Shown piece by piece: positions 1 through 8,180 of a DNA stretch of 43,451 nucleotides. The DNA lies in the NCBI GenBank assembly GCA_046546235.1, contig JBKGYG010000005.1:1-43451 (forward strand), written 5' to 3'. Position 1 is the stretch's first letter, and every line of letters begins with the position of its first letter. Made by a program: the position numbers and the translations under genes. Under the pieces are notes generated by a model. It saw only the letters and a program-made list of their open reading frames with translations. It ran no database searches and was not told where the DNA came from. The DNA comes from JBKGYG01 sp046546235 (GTDB lineage Bacteria > Bacillota > Clostridia > Lachnospirales > DSM-24629).

Positions 1-1
1 A

Positions 2-388
2 AAATTTGTACTCATTCCTAATCAGCATATAGGAGCATATAAAGTTAAGTTTATGCCTCAATGGATTGGGAGAGAATTTCTTTCAAGAAGAGGTAGTGCA
101 GAATTTAAGGATGAGCAGTTAACACCAGCACGAACTTCTTTGTTAGGATATGCATTAAAAGAGTATAAAATGGAGAATATTGATATACCAAAAGGATTCC
201 TTCAAACTAATTTACAAGCTGAAGTAGGTAATGAAGCATATGATGAAGGTGCAAAAATGTTAAGAGACTTCTTTAAAGAACAACTAGAGAAATTCTTAAT
301 TCCAGGATTAGATCCACTTGGTAGAAAAATAATTGAATGTTGTATGAATGATGGAAATATAGAAGATTATAATAATCTATTGAAGTAA
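2..388 (+). CDS. C-terminal fragment of an unidentified protein (5' end outside the window)
   Basis: The reading frame is open from the first base of the window to a TAA at 386-388. The Met at 53 is therefore probably internal, and 128 codons of a longer gene are visible. The fragment is soluble and mixed in charge, with the stretch IPGLDPLGRKIIECC near its end and no membrane segment. From memory it resembles the end of the long clostridial DUF4914-type proteins, but I could not verify this and treat the function as unknown. A hairpin follows 21 nt after the stop, so this is the last gene of its transcript. The gene on the other side is convergent. Confidence 0.8.
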   Translation, partial: KFVLIPNQHIGAYKVKFMPQWIGREFLSRRGSAEFKDEQLTPARTSLLGYALKEYKMENIDIPKGFLQTNLQAEVGNEAYDEGAKMLRDFFKEQLEKFLIPGLDPLGRKIIECCMNDGNIEDYNNLLK

Positions 389-409
389 ATATTTATGCAA
401 ATTATAAAT

Positions 410-439
410 GAGGTAAGTTTGTTGAATCAAACTTACCTC
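410..439 (+). terminator. Hairpin terminator between convergent genes
   Basis: A perfect 12-bp stem (410-421 pairs with 428-439) has a 6-nt loop. It lies 21 nt after the stop of the partial gene and 53 nt beyond the stop of the opposing gene at 493. The T-tract is weak on both strands, so it may serve both directions. Confidence 0.7.
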
Positions 440-492
440 TAAAACTATTTAGCAATATAAAGCAATTATATATAAATTATATATAAATAATA

Positions 493-1194
493 TTACTTAA
501 CATTTGTCACAGTATCCTCGTATATAATTGTTTTTTTATTTTTACGCAATAGATATATTAATATGTTAAATGTTATAAATATAGCTGTAGGTAATATAAT
601 GCTATAAGGGTTTTCTTTAAAGTGTATAGCGTTAGATGAAAAATAAACAGTTATTAATGTACCAGGTAATAATCCCCATAAACTACCAAGAGCAAAATTT
701 TTATAAGAAATATCACTTAAGGCGCATGCTATGTTAATGATAAAAAATGGGAGTATAGGTATCATTTGCATATTGGCAACTAATAAAGAGCCATTTTTTT
801 CAATATGGTCTGAGATATTAAAGTATAAACTATCTTTATTTTTATAAAATGTATTTAAAATCTTAGAAATAAAATCTTTTCCTAACATTCGATATAACAA
901 GAAACATATATTTGTAGAAATATTAGATGCTATCCAAGCTATTAAGATACCAGGCCAAAAACCAAAAAGAATGCCTCCCAATATTCTTAGCCACGATAAA
1001 GGAACAAAAAAAATAGAACAAACTATAGATACTATAATGTATATAAAATATGCACATTCATTAGTCTTAATTGTTTCAAGCCATCGTGTAAAACTCGACA
1101 AACTATTAAATGGTGATTTTGTATAAATAATAATAAGAGAAATTATGAACATTAAGCACATAATCCATCTTATAAGATTGAATTTGATTTTCAT
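493..1194 (-). CDS. TVP38/TMEM64 (DedA-like, SNARE-associated) membrane protein
   Basis: This 233-residue protein is almost entirely hydrophobic. It has an N-terminal membrane segment at about residues 8-25, then a re-entrant/hydrophobic core (FVPLSWLRILGGILFG and a following GSLWGLLPGTLITVYF) typical of the VTT domain of TVP38/DedA-like proteins. Members are cytoplasmic-membrane proteins implicated in lipid scrambling or membrane homeostasis; the substrate here is unknown. The start is supported by a GAGGGG site 7 nt upstream (1200-1205). It ends in a basic cytoplasmic tail (RKNKK). It is a single-gene unit facing the truncated first gene. Confidence 0.8.
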   Translation of the reverse strand: MKIKFNLIRWIMCLMFIISLIIIYTKSPFNSLSSFTRWLETIKTNECAYFIYIIVSIVCSIFFVPLSWLRILGGILFGFWPGILIAWIASNISTNICFLLYRMLGKDFISKILNTFYKNKDSLYFNISDHIEKNGSLLVANMQMIPILPFFIINIACALSDISYKNFALGSLWGLLPGTLITVYFSSNAIHFKENPYSIILPTAIFITFNILIYLLRKNKKTIIYEDTVTNVK

Positions 1195-1253
1195 TTTATT
1201 CCCCTCATATTAGCTTGCTCTATGCAAGGGGTTGCAAGCCTTGCACGAGTTTC

Positions 1254-1309
1254 AATGAAAGACAAAAATCCAAATCTTTGCTAACAAGGTTGCGTTTTTG
1301 TCTTTCATT
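1254..1309. repeat. Perfect 15-bp inverted repeat with 26-nt spacer
   Basis: Bases 1254-1268 are the exact reverse complement of 1295-1309. A smaller hairpin with 7-bp stem (1223-1245) sits just before it. There is no poly-T run, so this does not look like an ordinary terminator. It could be a decayed mobile palindrome or a structured RNA. Confidence 0.7.
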
Positions 1310-1442
1310 AATAGTTATTTTTTATATGTTATGTATTAGTAGAAAGAAGTATGCAATAGTTAAATCATATTTTAAGTATAAATATGATGTTTCTAGGTGT
1401 CAACAGAAGGTTATATTTTTAGAATTATAAATTTTTTAAAAG

Positions 1443-1466
1443 CAACACACTATTTCTTGTGTGTTG
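1443..1466. other. 8-bp hairpin
   Basis: A perfect stem of 1443-1450 with 1459-1466 has an 8-nt loop. No T-tract follows on the plus strand, and no gene clearly ends here. Confidence 0.5.
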
Positions 1467-1633
1467 ATAATAACTCAAATATATAGTTATTGTAGAAGTT
1501 CTAATAGAAGTGCCATAGCATCTAATATCTTATTAGATTTATGATATAAAAATGTTTATTATATGGGAGGAATAATTGATTAGCCTTATGAGAATGTAAA
1601 GTGATAGATAATAAAAATTTTTTTTCGAAAAAG

Positions 1634-1658
1634 GGAACAATTTTTTTTATATATCGTC
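1634..1658 (+). promoter_or_regulatory. Probable ECF-sigma promoter (GGAAC-N16-CGTC)
   Basis: GGAAC at 1634-1638 is followed by an A/T-only 16-nt spacer and CGTC at 1655-1658. This matches the general form of Gram-positive extracytoplasmic-function sigma promoters (AAC at -35, CGTC at -10). It lies 46 nt before the start of the SLH/BsuPI surface protein. No ECF sigma gene is in the window. Confidence 0.55.
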
Positions 1659-1704
1659 TAAAGTATAAAGTAATAAATAAATTATTATATGGAGGGTGAT
1701 TAAT

Positions 1705-2676
1705 ATGAAAAAAAGCTTTTTAGGAAAAACAATATTTTTAGGATCATTATGTTCTTTACTAGTTATACCATCATTTGCACAGGATGTTGAACCTCGTTTA
1801 ATAGATGAGGATTCAGAAATTAATCCAATTAGGCATGAGATTGGGCATTGGGCTGAACCGTATGTAAATCAATTATCATCAAGTTTTGATGTAAAAAATG
1901 TTTTTGAAGAAACAGATTTGAATAATGCTATTACTGAAAGTGATTTCAAAGAGCTTGTAAAGCTAATAATTGATGAAGATTATGACGGTTCTCCAGATTC
2001 ATTGACTAGAGAAGCAATTGTTTATGAACTTACAAAAATTTGGGCAGAAAAAACAGATAAAGATCTTGAAGAGATTGCAGTTATCCAAATGCTAATATAT
2101 TCTGATACTGTAGATATTGATTTGAAATATAAACATGCTGTTACAGTTGCTTATATGATGGATATAGCAAAAGGAAGGGACACGGGGGTTTTTGATCCTC
2201 AAGCTGAAGTTACTTATGGTGAAATGGCTACATTAATTAATAATACAAATAATGCTATAGGCAAAGAAGTTAATGTTAACAATGAATCTATAGTAGAAGG
2301 TAAGTTTGAAACTAAAGGAGATTATGAGATTAAAGATGATAAAGTTATATTTGATTTTGAGTTAATAAATCAATATACTCAAGCTATGGAGCTTCAATTT
2401 GGTTCAGGTCAACAATTTGAAATAGTTATAACTGATGAAAAAGACGAAGAAGTATATAGATTTTCAGATGGCAAATTTTTCACATTAGCTATAGTATTTG
2501 AAAATTTAGAGCCAGGCGAATCTCTAAAATGGCAAGACGAATGGGATATGACAAATAAAGATGGAGAGAAATTAACATCTGGAGATTATAAAGCAGAGAT
2601 TAATATTATGGTAACTGAAGATAGTGTAAAATTAGATAAAGATCAATTTTCAACAGTAATAGATTTTAGTTTGTAA
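1705..2676 (+). CDS. Secreted surface protein with SLH-like region and C-terminal BsuPI-like domain
   Basis: This 323-residue protein starts at ATG 1705. A GTG at 1696 in the same frame overlaps the GGAGG site at 1691-1695, so it is rejected. Residues 1-26 form a signal peptide (MKKSFLGK, hydrophobic core, then PSFAQ). Residues about 40-190 look like degenerate S-layer-homology repeats (HWAEPYVNQL near the start; LTREAIVYELTKIW and ITESDFKELVKLI; VFDPQAEVTYGEMATLIN). Residues about 205-323 resemble the BsuPI proteinase-inhibitor fold (LEPGESLKWQDEW and ending in an alternating beta pattern). It probably binds the cell wall and acts outside the cell; the ligand of the BsuPI part is unknown. 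The ECF-type promoter upstream suggests envelope-stress control. A hairpin terminator follows. Confidence 0.8.
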   Translation: MKKSFLGKTIFLGSLCSLLVIPSFAQDVEPRLIDEDSEINPIRHEIGHWAEPYVNQLSSSFDVKNVFEETDLNNAITESDFKELVKLIIDEDYDGSPDSLTREAIVYELTKIWAEKTDKDLEEIAVIQMLIYSDTVDIDLKYKHAVTVAYMMDIAKGRDTGVFDPQAEVTYGEMATLINNTNNAIGKEVNVNNESIVEGKFETKGDYEIKDDKVIFDFELINQYTQAMELQFGSGQQFEIVITDEKDEEVYRFSDGKFFTLAIVFENLEPGESLKWQDEWDMTNKDGEKLTSGDYKAEINIMVTEDSVKLDKDQFSTVIDFSL

Positions 2677-2710
2677 AACAAAAAAGAAATTTGAAATAAC
2701 ATCATTTATA

Positions 2711-2742
2711 AACAGGGGTATTAAAATTACCCCTGTTTTTTA
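2711..2742 (+). terminator. Rho-independent terminator shared by convergent genes
   Basis: A 10-bp stem (2711-2720 with 2728-2737) with a 7-nt loop and strong GGGG/CCCC core is followed by T-rich sequence. It ends the SLH/BsuPI gene and sits 7 nt past the stop of the opposing aroF, so it may be bidirectional. Confidence 0.85.
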
Positions 2743-2748
2743 AATATT

Positions 2749-3777
2749 TTATACCTTTTCAGCAATATCATAAATCATACGTTCTGTATCATCCCAACTT
2801 AGACAAGGGTCTGTAATAGATTTTCCGTATACACCTTCGTCTATTCCTTGTCTTCCGCCAACTAAATAACTTTCAATCATTAAACCTTTTACCATTTTTT
2901 TAAATGTTGAGTCATAGTTCCTGTTTCGTATAATTTCCATAGCAATTCGAGGTTGCTCTCTATATAATTTTTTGGAATTTGCATGATTAGTATCAATAAT
3001 GATAGTGGGGTTGGCTAAATCTTTTTGTTCGTACAATTCTATTAAATACATAATATCTTCATAATGATAATTAGGAATATTCCTTCCATAATGGTCAACA
3101 GCACCTCTCATAATTGAATGAGTTAAAGGGTTCCCTGTTGTTTCAACTTCAGATCCTCGATAAATAAAAGTATGTTCGATTTGAGCAGCTTTTATTGAAT
3201 TTAACATTACATTAATATCGCCACTAGTAGGGTTTTTCATACCAGCAGGGATATCTAGACCACTAATAGTTAATCTGTGTTGTTGGTTTTCTACAGATCT
3301 TGCACCAACTGCGACATAGCTTAGAATATCATCTAAGTATTCATAATTTTCTGGATATAACATTTCATCAGCACATGTTAAATCTGATGTCATAGATGCT
3401 TTAATATGCATGCTTCTGATAGCTTTTATACCCTCAACCATATTTGATTTTTCATTAGGGTTTGGTTGATGAACCATTCCTTTATAGCCTTCGCCTGTTG
3501 TCCTAGGTTTATTAGTGTAAATTCTAGGAATTAATAAAATATTGTCTTTAACTTTTTCTTGAACGCTACTTAATTTAGTGATGTATTCACATACGGCATC
3601 TTCGTTGTCAGCAGAACAAGGACCAATAATAAGCAAAAATTTATTAAGTTTACCTGTTAGTATACTTTTTATCTCTTTATCTCTTTGTTCTTTGATTTTT
3701 TTAAAATCTTTTGATACTGGGATATCTTCTTTGATATCAGTTGGCTCAGGTAACTTTTGTACATATTTGAAAGACAT
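2749..3777 (-). CDS. aroF: 3-deoxy-7-phosphoheptulonate (DAHP) synthase, class I alpha type
   Basis: This enzyme condenses phosphoenolpyruvate with erythrose 4-phosphate, the first step of the shikimate pathway, in the cytoplasm. The 342-residue protein matches the AroF/G/H family in length and motifs: GPCS at 52-55, the active-site PRTTGEGYKG segment, the GARSVENQQHR segment and IIDTNHANSKK near residue 260. All key segments are present, so it should be active. The start has a GGAGGT site 7-8 nt upstream. It stands alone, with no other shikimate genes nearby. Feedback specificity (Phe, Tyr or Trp) cannot be read from the sequence, and the choice of F over G or H in the symbol is arbitrary. 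A sigma-A promoter lies about 70-100 nt upstream. Confidence 0.93.
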   Translation of the reverse strand: MSFKYVQKLPEPTDIKEDIPVSKDFKKIKEQRDKEIKSILTGKLNKFLLIIGPCSADNEDAVCEYITKLSSVQEKVKDNILLIPRIYTNKPRTTGEGYKGMVHQPNPNEKSNMVEGIKAIRSMHIKASMTSDLTCADEMLYPENYEYLDDILSYVAVGARSVENQQHRLTISGLDIPAGMKNPTSGDINVMLNSIKAAQIEHTFIYRGSEVETTGNPLTHSIMRGAVDHYGRNIPNYHYEDIMYLIELYEQKDLANPTIIIDTNHANSKKLYREQPRIAMEIIRNRNYDSTFKKMVKGLMIESYLVGGRQGIDEGVYGKSITDPCLSWDDTERMIYDIAEKV

Positions 3778-3846
3778 ATTTTTACCTCCAATTTATTATT
3801 TATTTGTTTTTTAGTTTATTCAAGATGTGTTTTAGTGTATTCACAT

Positions 3847-3875
3847 ATTTTAACAATTTATAATATAAAGTTCAA
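3847..3875 (-). promoter_or_regulatory. Sigma-A promoter of the DAHP synthase gene
   Basis: On the minus strand, TTGAAC (3875-3870) and TAAAAT (3852-3847) are separated by exactly 17 nt. Transcription would start near 3840, giving a leader of about 60 nt before the ATG. No T-box or other leader structure was recognised. Confidence 0.65.
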
Positions 3876-4001
3876 TTGTTATTTATAAAAATATTTACTT
3901 ACAAGGTTTTTATAATATATTTTTTTTGCGAAAACTTTCTAAATGTCTACAAATATATATGGCATTGATATAATCAAAATCATTGAATTAAAAAGATGCT
4001 G

Positions 4002-4035
4002 GTCAAAAAATAATATTATATACTCATTTTTTGAC
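4002..4035. promoter_or_regulatory. Inverted repeat, possible operator upstream of the GH3 gene
   Basis: GTCAAAAAAT at 4002-4011 is the exact reverse complement of 4026-4035, with a 14-nt spacer. It ends 28 nt before the TATAAT at 4064. The position suits a regulator site, but no regulator gene is adjacent. Confidence 0.4.
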
Positions 4036-4108
4036 ATTTAAAAACAAATTGTAGTAGTTTTTTTATAATAGTGTTAAAATACAAATGAATACAGCTAGGA
4101 GGGACATT

Positions 4109-6406
4109 ATGGATATTGTTGGATTATTAAAACAGATGACATTAGAAGAAAAAGTCAATCAATTAACTGATGGTAGTTTTAAAAAAATATTAGATTTAAA
4201 GACCTTAAAAATTAAAGAAAATGCTTTAGACATATTTCCAAATGGTATAGGTATGTTTTCAAGAGTAGCAGGTTCTACAGATTTAACTCCAAGGGAGGTT
4301 GCTATTGCAACTAATAATATTCAAAAGCACTTGATTGAAAACACACGATTAAAAATACCGGCATTATTTACTACAGAAGGAACTTCTGGAGCTTTAGCTA
4401 GAAGCTTTACTCTTTTTCCTAGTAATTTAAATATTGGTTCAGTGTTTGATGAAAGTAAAACTTATTTAATGGGAGATGCAATAGGGAAAGAGTTACGATC
4501 AGTAGGAGAAAATTGGGCACTTGCTCCAGTTGTAGATATAATACGAGAATACCGTTATGGAAGATATGAAGAAAGCTATGGAGAAGATACTTATCTTGTA
4601 ACGCAAAATGGAATTGCCTATGTAAAAGGTTTACAAGGTGATATGAAGACGGGTGTTGCTGCAACTTTAAAACATTATGTAGCTCAAGGAATTAGTGATG
4701 GTGGGAGAAATGCTGGACCAGTACATTTAGCACAAAGAGAATTATTAAATGAATATATTGTGCCATTTGAAGCATGTATTAAAGAAGCGAATCCTGCAAC
4801 TATTATGGCTGCTTACCATGAGATAGATGGTGTGCCAACACACGTTTCTAAGTATTTGTTACAGGACATACTTCGTGAAAAGTTAGGGTTTGAAGGTATA
4901 ATTGTATCTGATGGAAATGGTGTTCAATTGGTAAATCATTATCAGGAATATTGTAAAACTTTGGAAGAAGCAACTACGTTATGTATGAATGCAGGGATTG
5001 ATATTGAACTTGATAATGTATTTCAACGTTTTTTAGTTAAAGAAGTAGAAAAAGGGAATGTATCAATAGAAAGAATAAATAATGCAGTTCTTAGGGTATT
5101 AAATTTAAAAGAAAAGTTAGGGCTATTTGAGAATCCATATGTAGATGTTAATAAAGTTGAAAAAATAGTAATGTGTAGAAAGCATATAGACATTTCCTAT
5201 GATATTGCAGTAGACTCAATAATTATGTTAGAAAATAAAAATAATATTTTACCTATTAATAAAGATAAAAAAGTAGGCTTGGTAGGACCTTTATCTAATA
5301 GTAAAAAATTTGCTTATGGTGATTACTCCTACCCCACTCATGTAAATGAATCTTATAATTTGTGTCAAGATTTAAGTGAAGAAGAAATTATGGCAAGATC
5401 TTTGTTTACAATGACTAGATCTAAAGATTTTAATGAATTATTTCATGATACAACTACTATATATGAAGAATTATCAAAAAGGTATAGTGTTGTTCAAAGA
5501 GATTTATTAAAGGATACTTATAATTATGATAACGATAAAAATTTTGAATCTTATTCTTTTGACAAAGAAATTAGAAGCTGTGATTTGTTTGTAATTGTTT
5601 TAGGTGAAACAAGTGGTATGGGATATAAAAATGATACTGGTGAATCTACTGACAGAACAAGTATAACTTTATCTAAGGAACAAAGAAATCTATTAATAAG
5701 ATTAAAAGAATTGAATAAACCTCTTATACTGGTGCTTTCAAATGCAAAACCAGTTGAACTTACGCTTGAGAAAGAAGTATGTGATGGTATATTAGAAACA
5801 TTCAAAACTGGATATAAAGGTGCAAAAGCTATATGCGATATTTTGGATGGGACGGTATCTCCAAGTGGGAAATTACCCGTTACTATACCTAAAGATATAG
5901 GACAATGCCCTATTTATTATTCTCAAAGAATAACAGGGAAAAAACAATTTTGGAAAAACAGATATCTAGAAATGGATTTAGAACCTTTATATGAATTTGG
6001 ATATGGACTGAGTTATACTAAATTTGATGTAAATGTTGTTAATGTTGAGTTTCATAACAATATTATAAAGAGTGACGTAAAGGTTAAAAACATTGGTAAT
6101 GTTTTTGGGAAAGAAGTTATACAATTATATGTAAGAAAGAGATTTACATCTGTGGCACAACCAGATCGAGAGTTAAAAAATTATAAGAAGGTTAGTCTGA
6201 ATCCAGGTGAGGAAGTTTTAATGAATATTGATTTAAATATTGACTCTTTAGGATATTATAATATTGATTATGACTTTTGTGTTGAAAATATGGATCTGAC
6301 AGTAATGGTGGGTACAAGTTCTAAAAACATTATTTATGAAAGAACATTCGAATTAATATTTAAAGGTGGTAAAAAGATAATTGAAAAAAAAGTTTTTGCT
6401 CAGTAA
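4109..6406 (+). CDS. Glycoside hydrolase family 3 protein (beta-glucosidase/beta-xylosidase type)
   Basis: This 765-residue enzyme starts at ATG 4109, where an AGGAGGGA site lies 5-6 nt upstream; the in-frame ATG at 4085 lacks one. There is no signal peptide, so it acts on imported oligosaccharides. The N-terminal (MTLEEKVNQLT) and barrel motifs (RYGRYEESYGED, LKHYV) define GH3. The nucleophile is Asp268 in IIVSDGNGV; most relatives have SDW or SDY here. The second alpha/beta domain covers roughly residues 365-640, and a fibronectin III-like domain ends the protein (GKEVIQLYV, LNPGEE). The substrate is not certain: beta-glucoside and beta-xyloside are both possible. It is separate from the xylose operon 4 kb downstream. 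Its stop is only 4 nt from the stop of the convergent gene, with no terminator between. Confidence 0.9.
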   Translation: MDIVGLLKQMTLEEKVNQLTDGSFKKILDLKTLKIKENALDIFPNGIGMFSRVAGSTDLTPREVAIATNNIQKHLIENTRLKIPALFTTEGTSGALARSFTLFPSNLNIGSVFDESKTYLMGDAIGKELRSVGENWALAPVVDIIREYRYGRYEESYGEDTYLVTQNGIAYVKGLQGDMKTGVAATLKHYVAQGISDGGRNAGPVHLAQRELLNEYIVPFEACIKEANPATIMAAYHEIDGVPTHVSKYLLQDILREKLGFEGIIVSDGNGVQLVNHYQEYCKTLEEATTLCMNAGIDIELDNVFQRFLVKEVEKGNVSIERINNAVLRVLNLKEKLGLFENPYVDVNKVEKIVMCRKHIDISYDIAVDSIIMLENKNNILPINKDKKVGLVGPLSNSKKFAYGDYSYPTHVNESYNLCQDLSEEEIMARSLFTMTRSKDFNELFHDTTTIYEELSKRYSVVQRDLLKDTYNYDNDKNFESYSFDKEIRSCDLFVIVLGETSGMGYKNDTGESTDRTSITLSKEQRNLLIRLKELNKPLILVLSNAKPVELTLEKEVCDGILETFKTGYKGAKAICDILDGTVSPSGKLPVTIPKDIGQCPIYYSQRITGKKQFWKNRYLEMDLEPLYEFGYGLSYTKFDVNVVNVEFHNNIIKSDVKVKNIGNVFGKEVIQLYVRKRFTSVAQPDRELKNYKKVSLNPGEEVLMNIDLNIDSLGYYNIDYDFCVENMDLTVMVGTSSKNIIYERTFELIFKGGKKIIEKKVFAQ

Positions 6407-6410
6407 GGTG

Positions 6411-8180
6411 CTAGTAATTAAGACCTATAATGTTTTGAACAGTTTCAGGATATGATGTGATGATACCATCAATACTGTATTTTAGAACTTGTTTTATAGT
6501 TCTTTCATTGTCTACTGTCCATACCCAGACTTCTCTATCCAATTTTTGGGCATTATTAATAAGTTTATGGGATAATATACTTTTTTCTACAGAATAAAAA
6601 TCTACATCAATAGATGATAAGGAGCCTGTAGCAGCATATAATAATTGCCCAATTTTTATATTTGGATTTTTGTTTCTGATTTTTTTAAGTAAACCTGTGT
6701 CAAATGATTGTACATAACAATCTTCAACCATATCATATTCTTCTATAAGTGTTACGGTTTTTTCTACTAATTCATCTTTTAAGCCATAAGGTTTTATATC
6801 AATTAATAATTTAACTTTATCCTTGGATTCGATTAATATTTCTTCCAAAGTAGGGATTCTTTCTCCTGCAAATTTTTGTGAAAAATTAAATCCAATATCA
6901 AAATAAGAAATTTCTTCATATGTTGACTCGAATATTTTTTTTGAAACTCCAGCTACTCTTTTTAAGTCTATATCATGATTTAAAACAAGCACACCATCTT
7001 TTGTCATCTGGATATCAATCTCAACAAAATCAACATTTTTATCTATTGCTGAGTATATGCTGCTTTTAGAATTTTCTGGCGCACTATATTTATCCCCTCT
7101 ATGGCTAGCTATAGAAACATCACGTCCTATATATACAATATCTTCTGTAACAGATGAATAGACAAAAAAGGATATAGAGAAAAAGATTAGCATATATCCT
7201 ATATGAAAGAGTTTTCTTCTGAAAAAAATATGTTTAATACTTTCATTTAATTCTTCTAGTTTTTTGCTATGATATATTTTTAGATTATCTTTGGGGGTTT
7301 TACCAATATTGTTATTGAATTTATAAAATAATCTTGTAATACAAATAGTATTAATTGGAATAATTAGTAATGTTAAAAGGTAAGTTAAAAAGCTAGAAAG
7401 TATGACAATAAAATTTTCCAATATAGAGTTATCAAATTCCCTGTTTATCATTATTGGTACAAAAGTAGTTACAGTTATAGTTATTAATCCAAGTAAAACA
7501 ATTAATATATTAAGAATAAACAAAGCTACAAGAATTCTAGTTTTATTCTTTTTTGTTAATATTTTGCTATTTTTGAGTGCATCTTTAGTTGATTGGTTTT
7601 CAATAATTATATAATGTAATGCAAAAATACGTCTTAAAATAATATGAATAATTAAAAAGACACCTAAAATATAGAAAACTAGAAGAACATTAGAATCTAT
7701 TATTTTATTTTTTATTAATAAGTTAATATCTATTTCTTTTACAAAGACAGGTAATAATGGCGAATCAATAAATGGAATCAAAAATAAAAAGAATAAACTT
7801 AATAAAAGAACACCTAATCTAAAAATTTTTCTGGTTTTCTTTACTACAGTTATAAAAGACATAAATATAGAAACTTCTTTTTTAAAATATTGTTTTTGTG
7901 CCAATACAATAGTAACGCCAAATTGAACATATAAAACAAAAACAGATATAAAACCAATAATAATTAAACCTATAACACCTTTATAATTAAGTACAATCTT
8001 ATATATATCAGCATTTATTAACGAACCAGAGCCAAGAGACCAAAGGATTCTATTATATATAAATGCAATTAATGGAACAAATATTAAGCTAGTTATTAAC
8101 ATGAATAAATATCCAAATAATATATGTCTTTTATAAGTATCTTTTAGGTCCTTAAAACTATTTTTTATTAACGCAACCAA
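6411..8180 (-). CDS. Membrane-anchored glycerophosphodiester phosphodiesterase
   Basis: This 589-residue protein has two parts. Residues 1-345 carry about eight membrane segments typical of the GPDPase membrane domain. Residues about 355-589 form the catalytic GDPD barrel, probably facing outward. Catalytic residues are visible: His360 and Arg361 in the SHRGD motif, Glu387 and Asp389 in FVEIDIQ, and His402 in LNHD. The family hydrolyses glycerophosphodiesters (from phospholipids or teichoic acid) to glycerol 3-phosphate and an alcohol. The start is TTG at 8180 with GAGGCG about 5 nt upstream. The gene is monocistronic and convergent with the GH3 gene. A repeat element lies 80 nt upstream. Confidence 0.88.
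   Translation of the reverse strand: MVALIKNSFKDLKDTYKRHILFGYLFMLITSLIFVPLIAFIYNRILWSLGSGSLINADIYKIVLNYKGVIGLIIIGFISVFVLYVQFGVTIVLAQKQYFKKEVSIFMSFITVVKKTRKIFRLGVLLLSLFFLFLIPFIDSPLLPVFVKEIDINLLIKNKIIDSNVLLVFYILGVFLIIHIILRRIFALHYIIIENQSTKDALKNSKILTKKNKTRILVALFILNILIVLLGLITITVTTFVPIMINREFDNSILENFIVILSSFLTYLLTLLIIPINTICITRLFYKFNNNIGKTPKDNLKIYHSKKLEELNESIKHIFFRRKLFHIGYMLIFFSISFFVYSSVTEDIVYIGRDVSIASHRGDKYSAPENSKSSIYSAIDKNVDFVEIDIQMTKDGVLVLNHDIDLKRVAGVSKKIFESTYEEISYFDIGFNFSQKFAGERIPTLEEILIESKDKVKLLIDIKPYGLKDELVEKTVTLIEEYDMVEDCYVQSFDTGLLKKIRNKNPNIKIGQLLYAATGSLSSIDVDFYSVEKSILSHKLINNAQKLDREVWVWTVDNERTIKQVLKYSIDGIITSYPETVQNIIGLNY

Larger units (their letters stand above)
1195..1704. other. 510-base intergenic region with several hairpins, no convincing gene
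   Basis: The region lies between divergent genes. It contains a 7-bp stem (1223-1229 with 1239-1245), a perfect 15-bp inverted repeat (1254-1268 with 1295-1309), a perfect 8-bp hairpin (1443-1450 with 1459-1466) and another (1520-1527 with 1531-1538). A probable ECF promoter lies near 1634-1658. A 71-codon frame across 1215-1430 has no ribosome binding site, covers the hairpins and is not called a gene. Confidence 0.6.
3778..4108. other. 331-base divergent intergenic region
   Basis: The region separates divergent aroF and the GH3 gene. It holds the aroF promoter on the minus strand, a perfect 10-bp inverted repeat at 4002-4035 and a TATAAT at 4064-4069 that could be the -10 box of the GH3 gene. 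No correctly spaced -35 box goes with that TATAAT. Confidence 0.55.

Noticed and set aside
1215..1430. 71-codon plus-strand frame in the intergenic region
   Set aside because: It has no ribosome binding site, and most of it consists of two inverted repeats. The translation has no protein-like pattern.
1696..1704. GTG start three codons before ATG 1705 of the SLH/BsuPI gene
   Set aside because: The GTG overlaps the end of the GGAGG site, leaving no spacer. The same reasoning rejects GTG 21897 (xylB), GTG 36688 (second YibE/F-like gene) and GTG 40543 (opuAC).
3778..3960. T-box or amino-acid riboswitch ahead of DAHP synthase
   Set aside because: The leader after the predicted promoter is only about 60 nt. 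It shows no T-box sequence or terminator.
4031..4069. TTGACA ... TATAAT pair as a promoter for the first GH3 gene
   Set aside because: The boxes are 27 nt apart, far from the 16-18 nt needed. The TTGACA is part of an inverted repeat.
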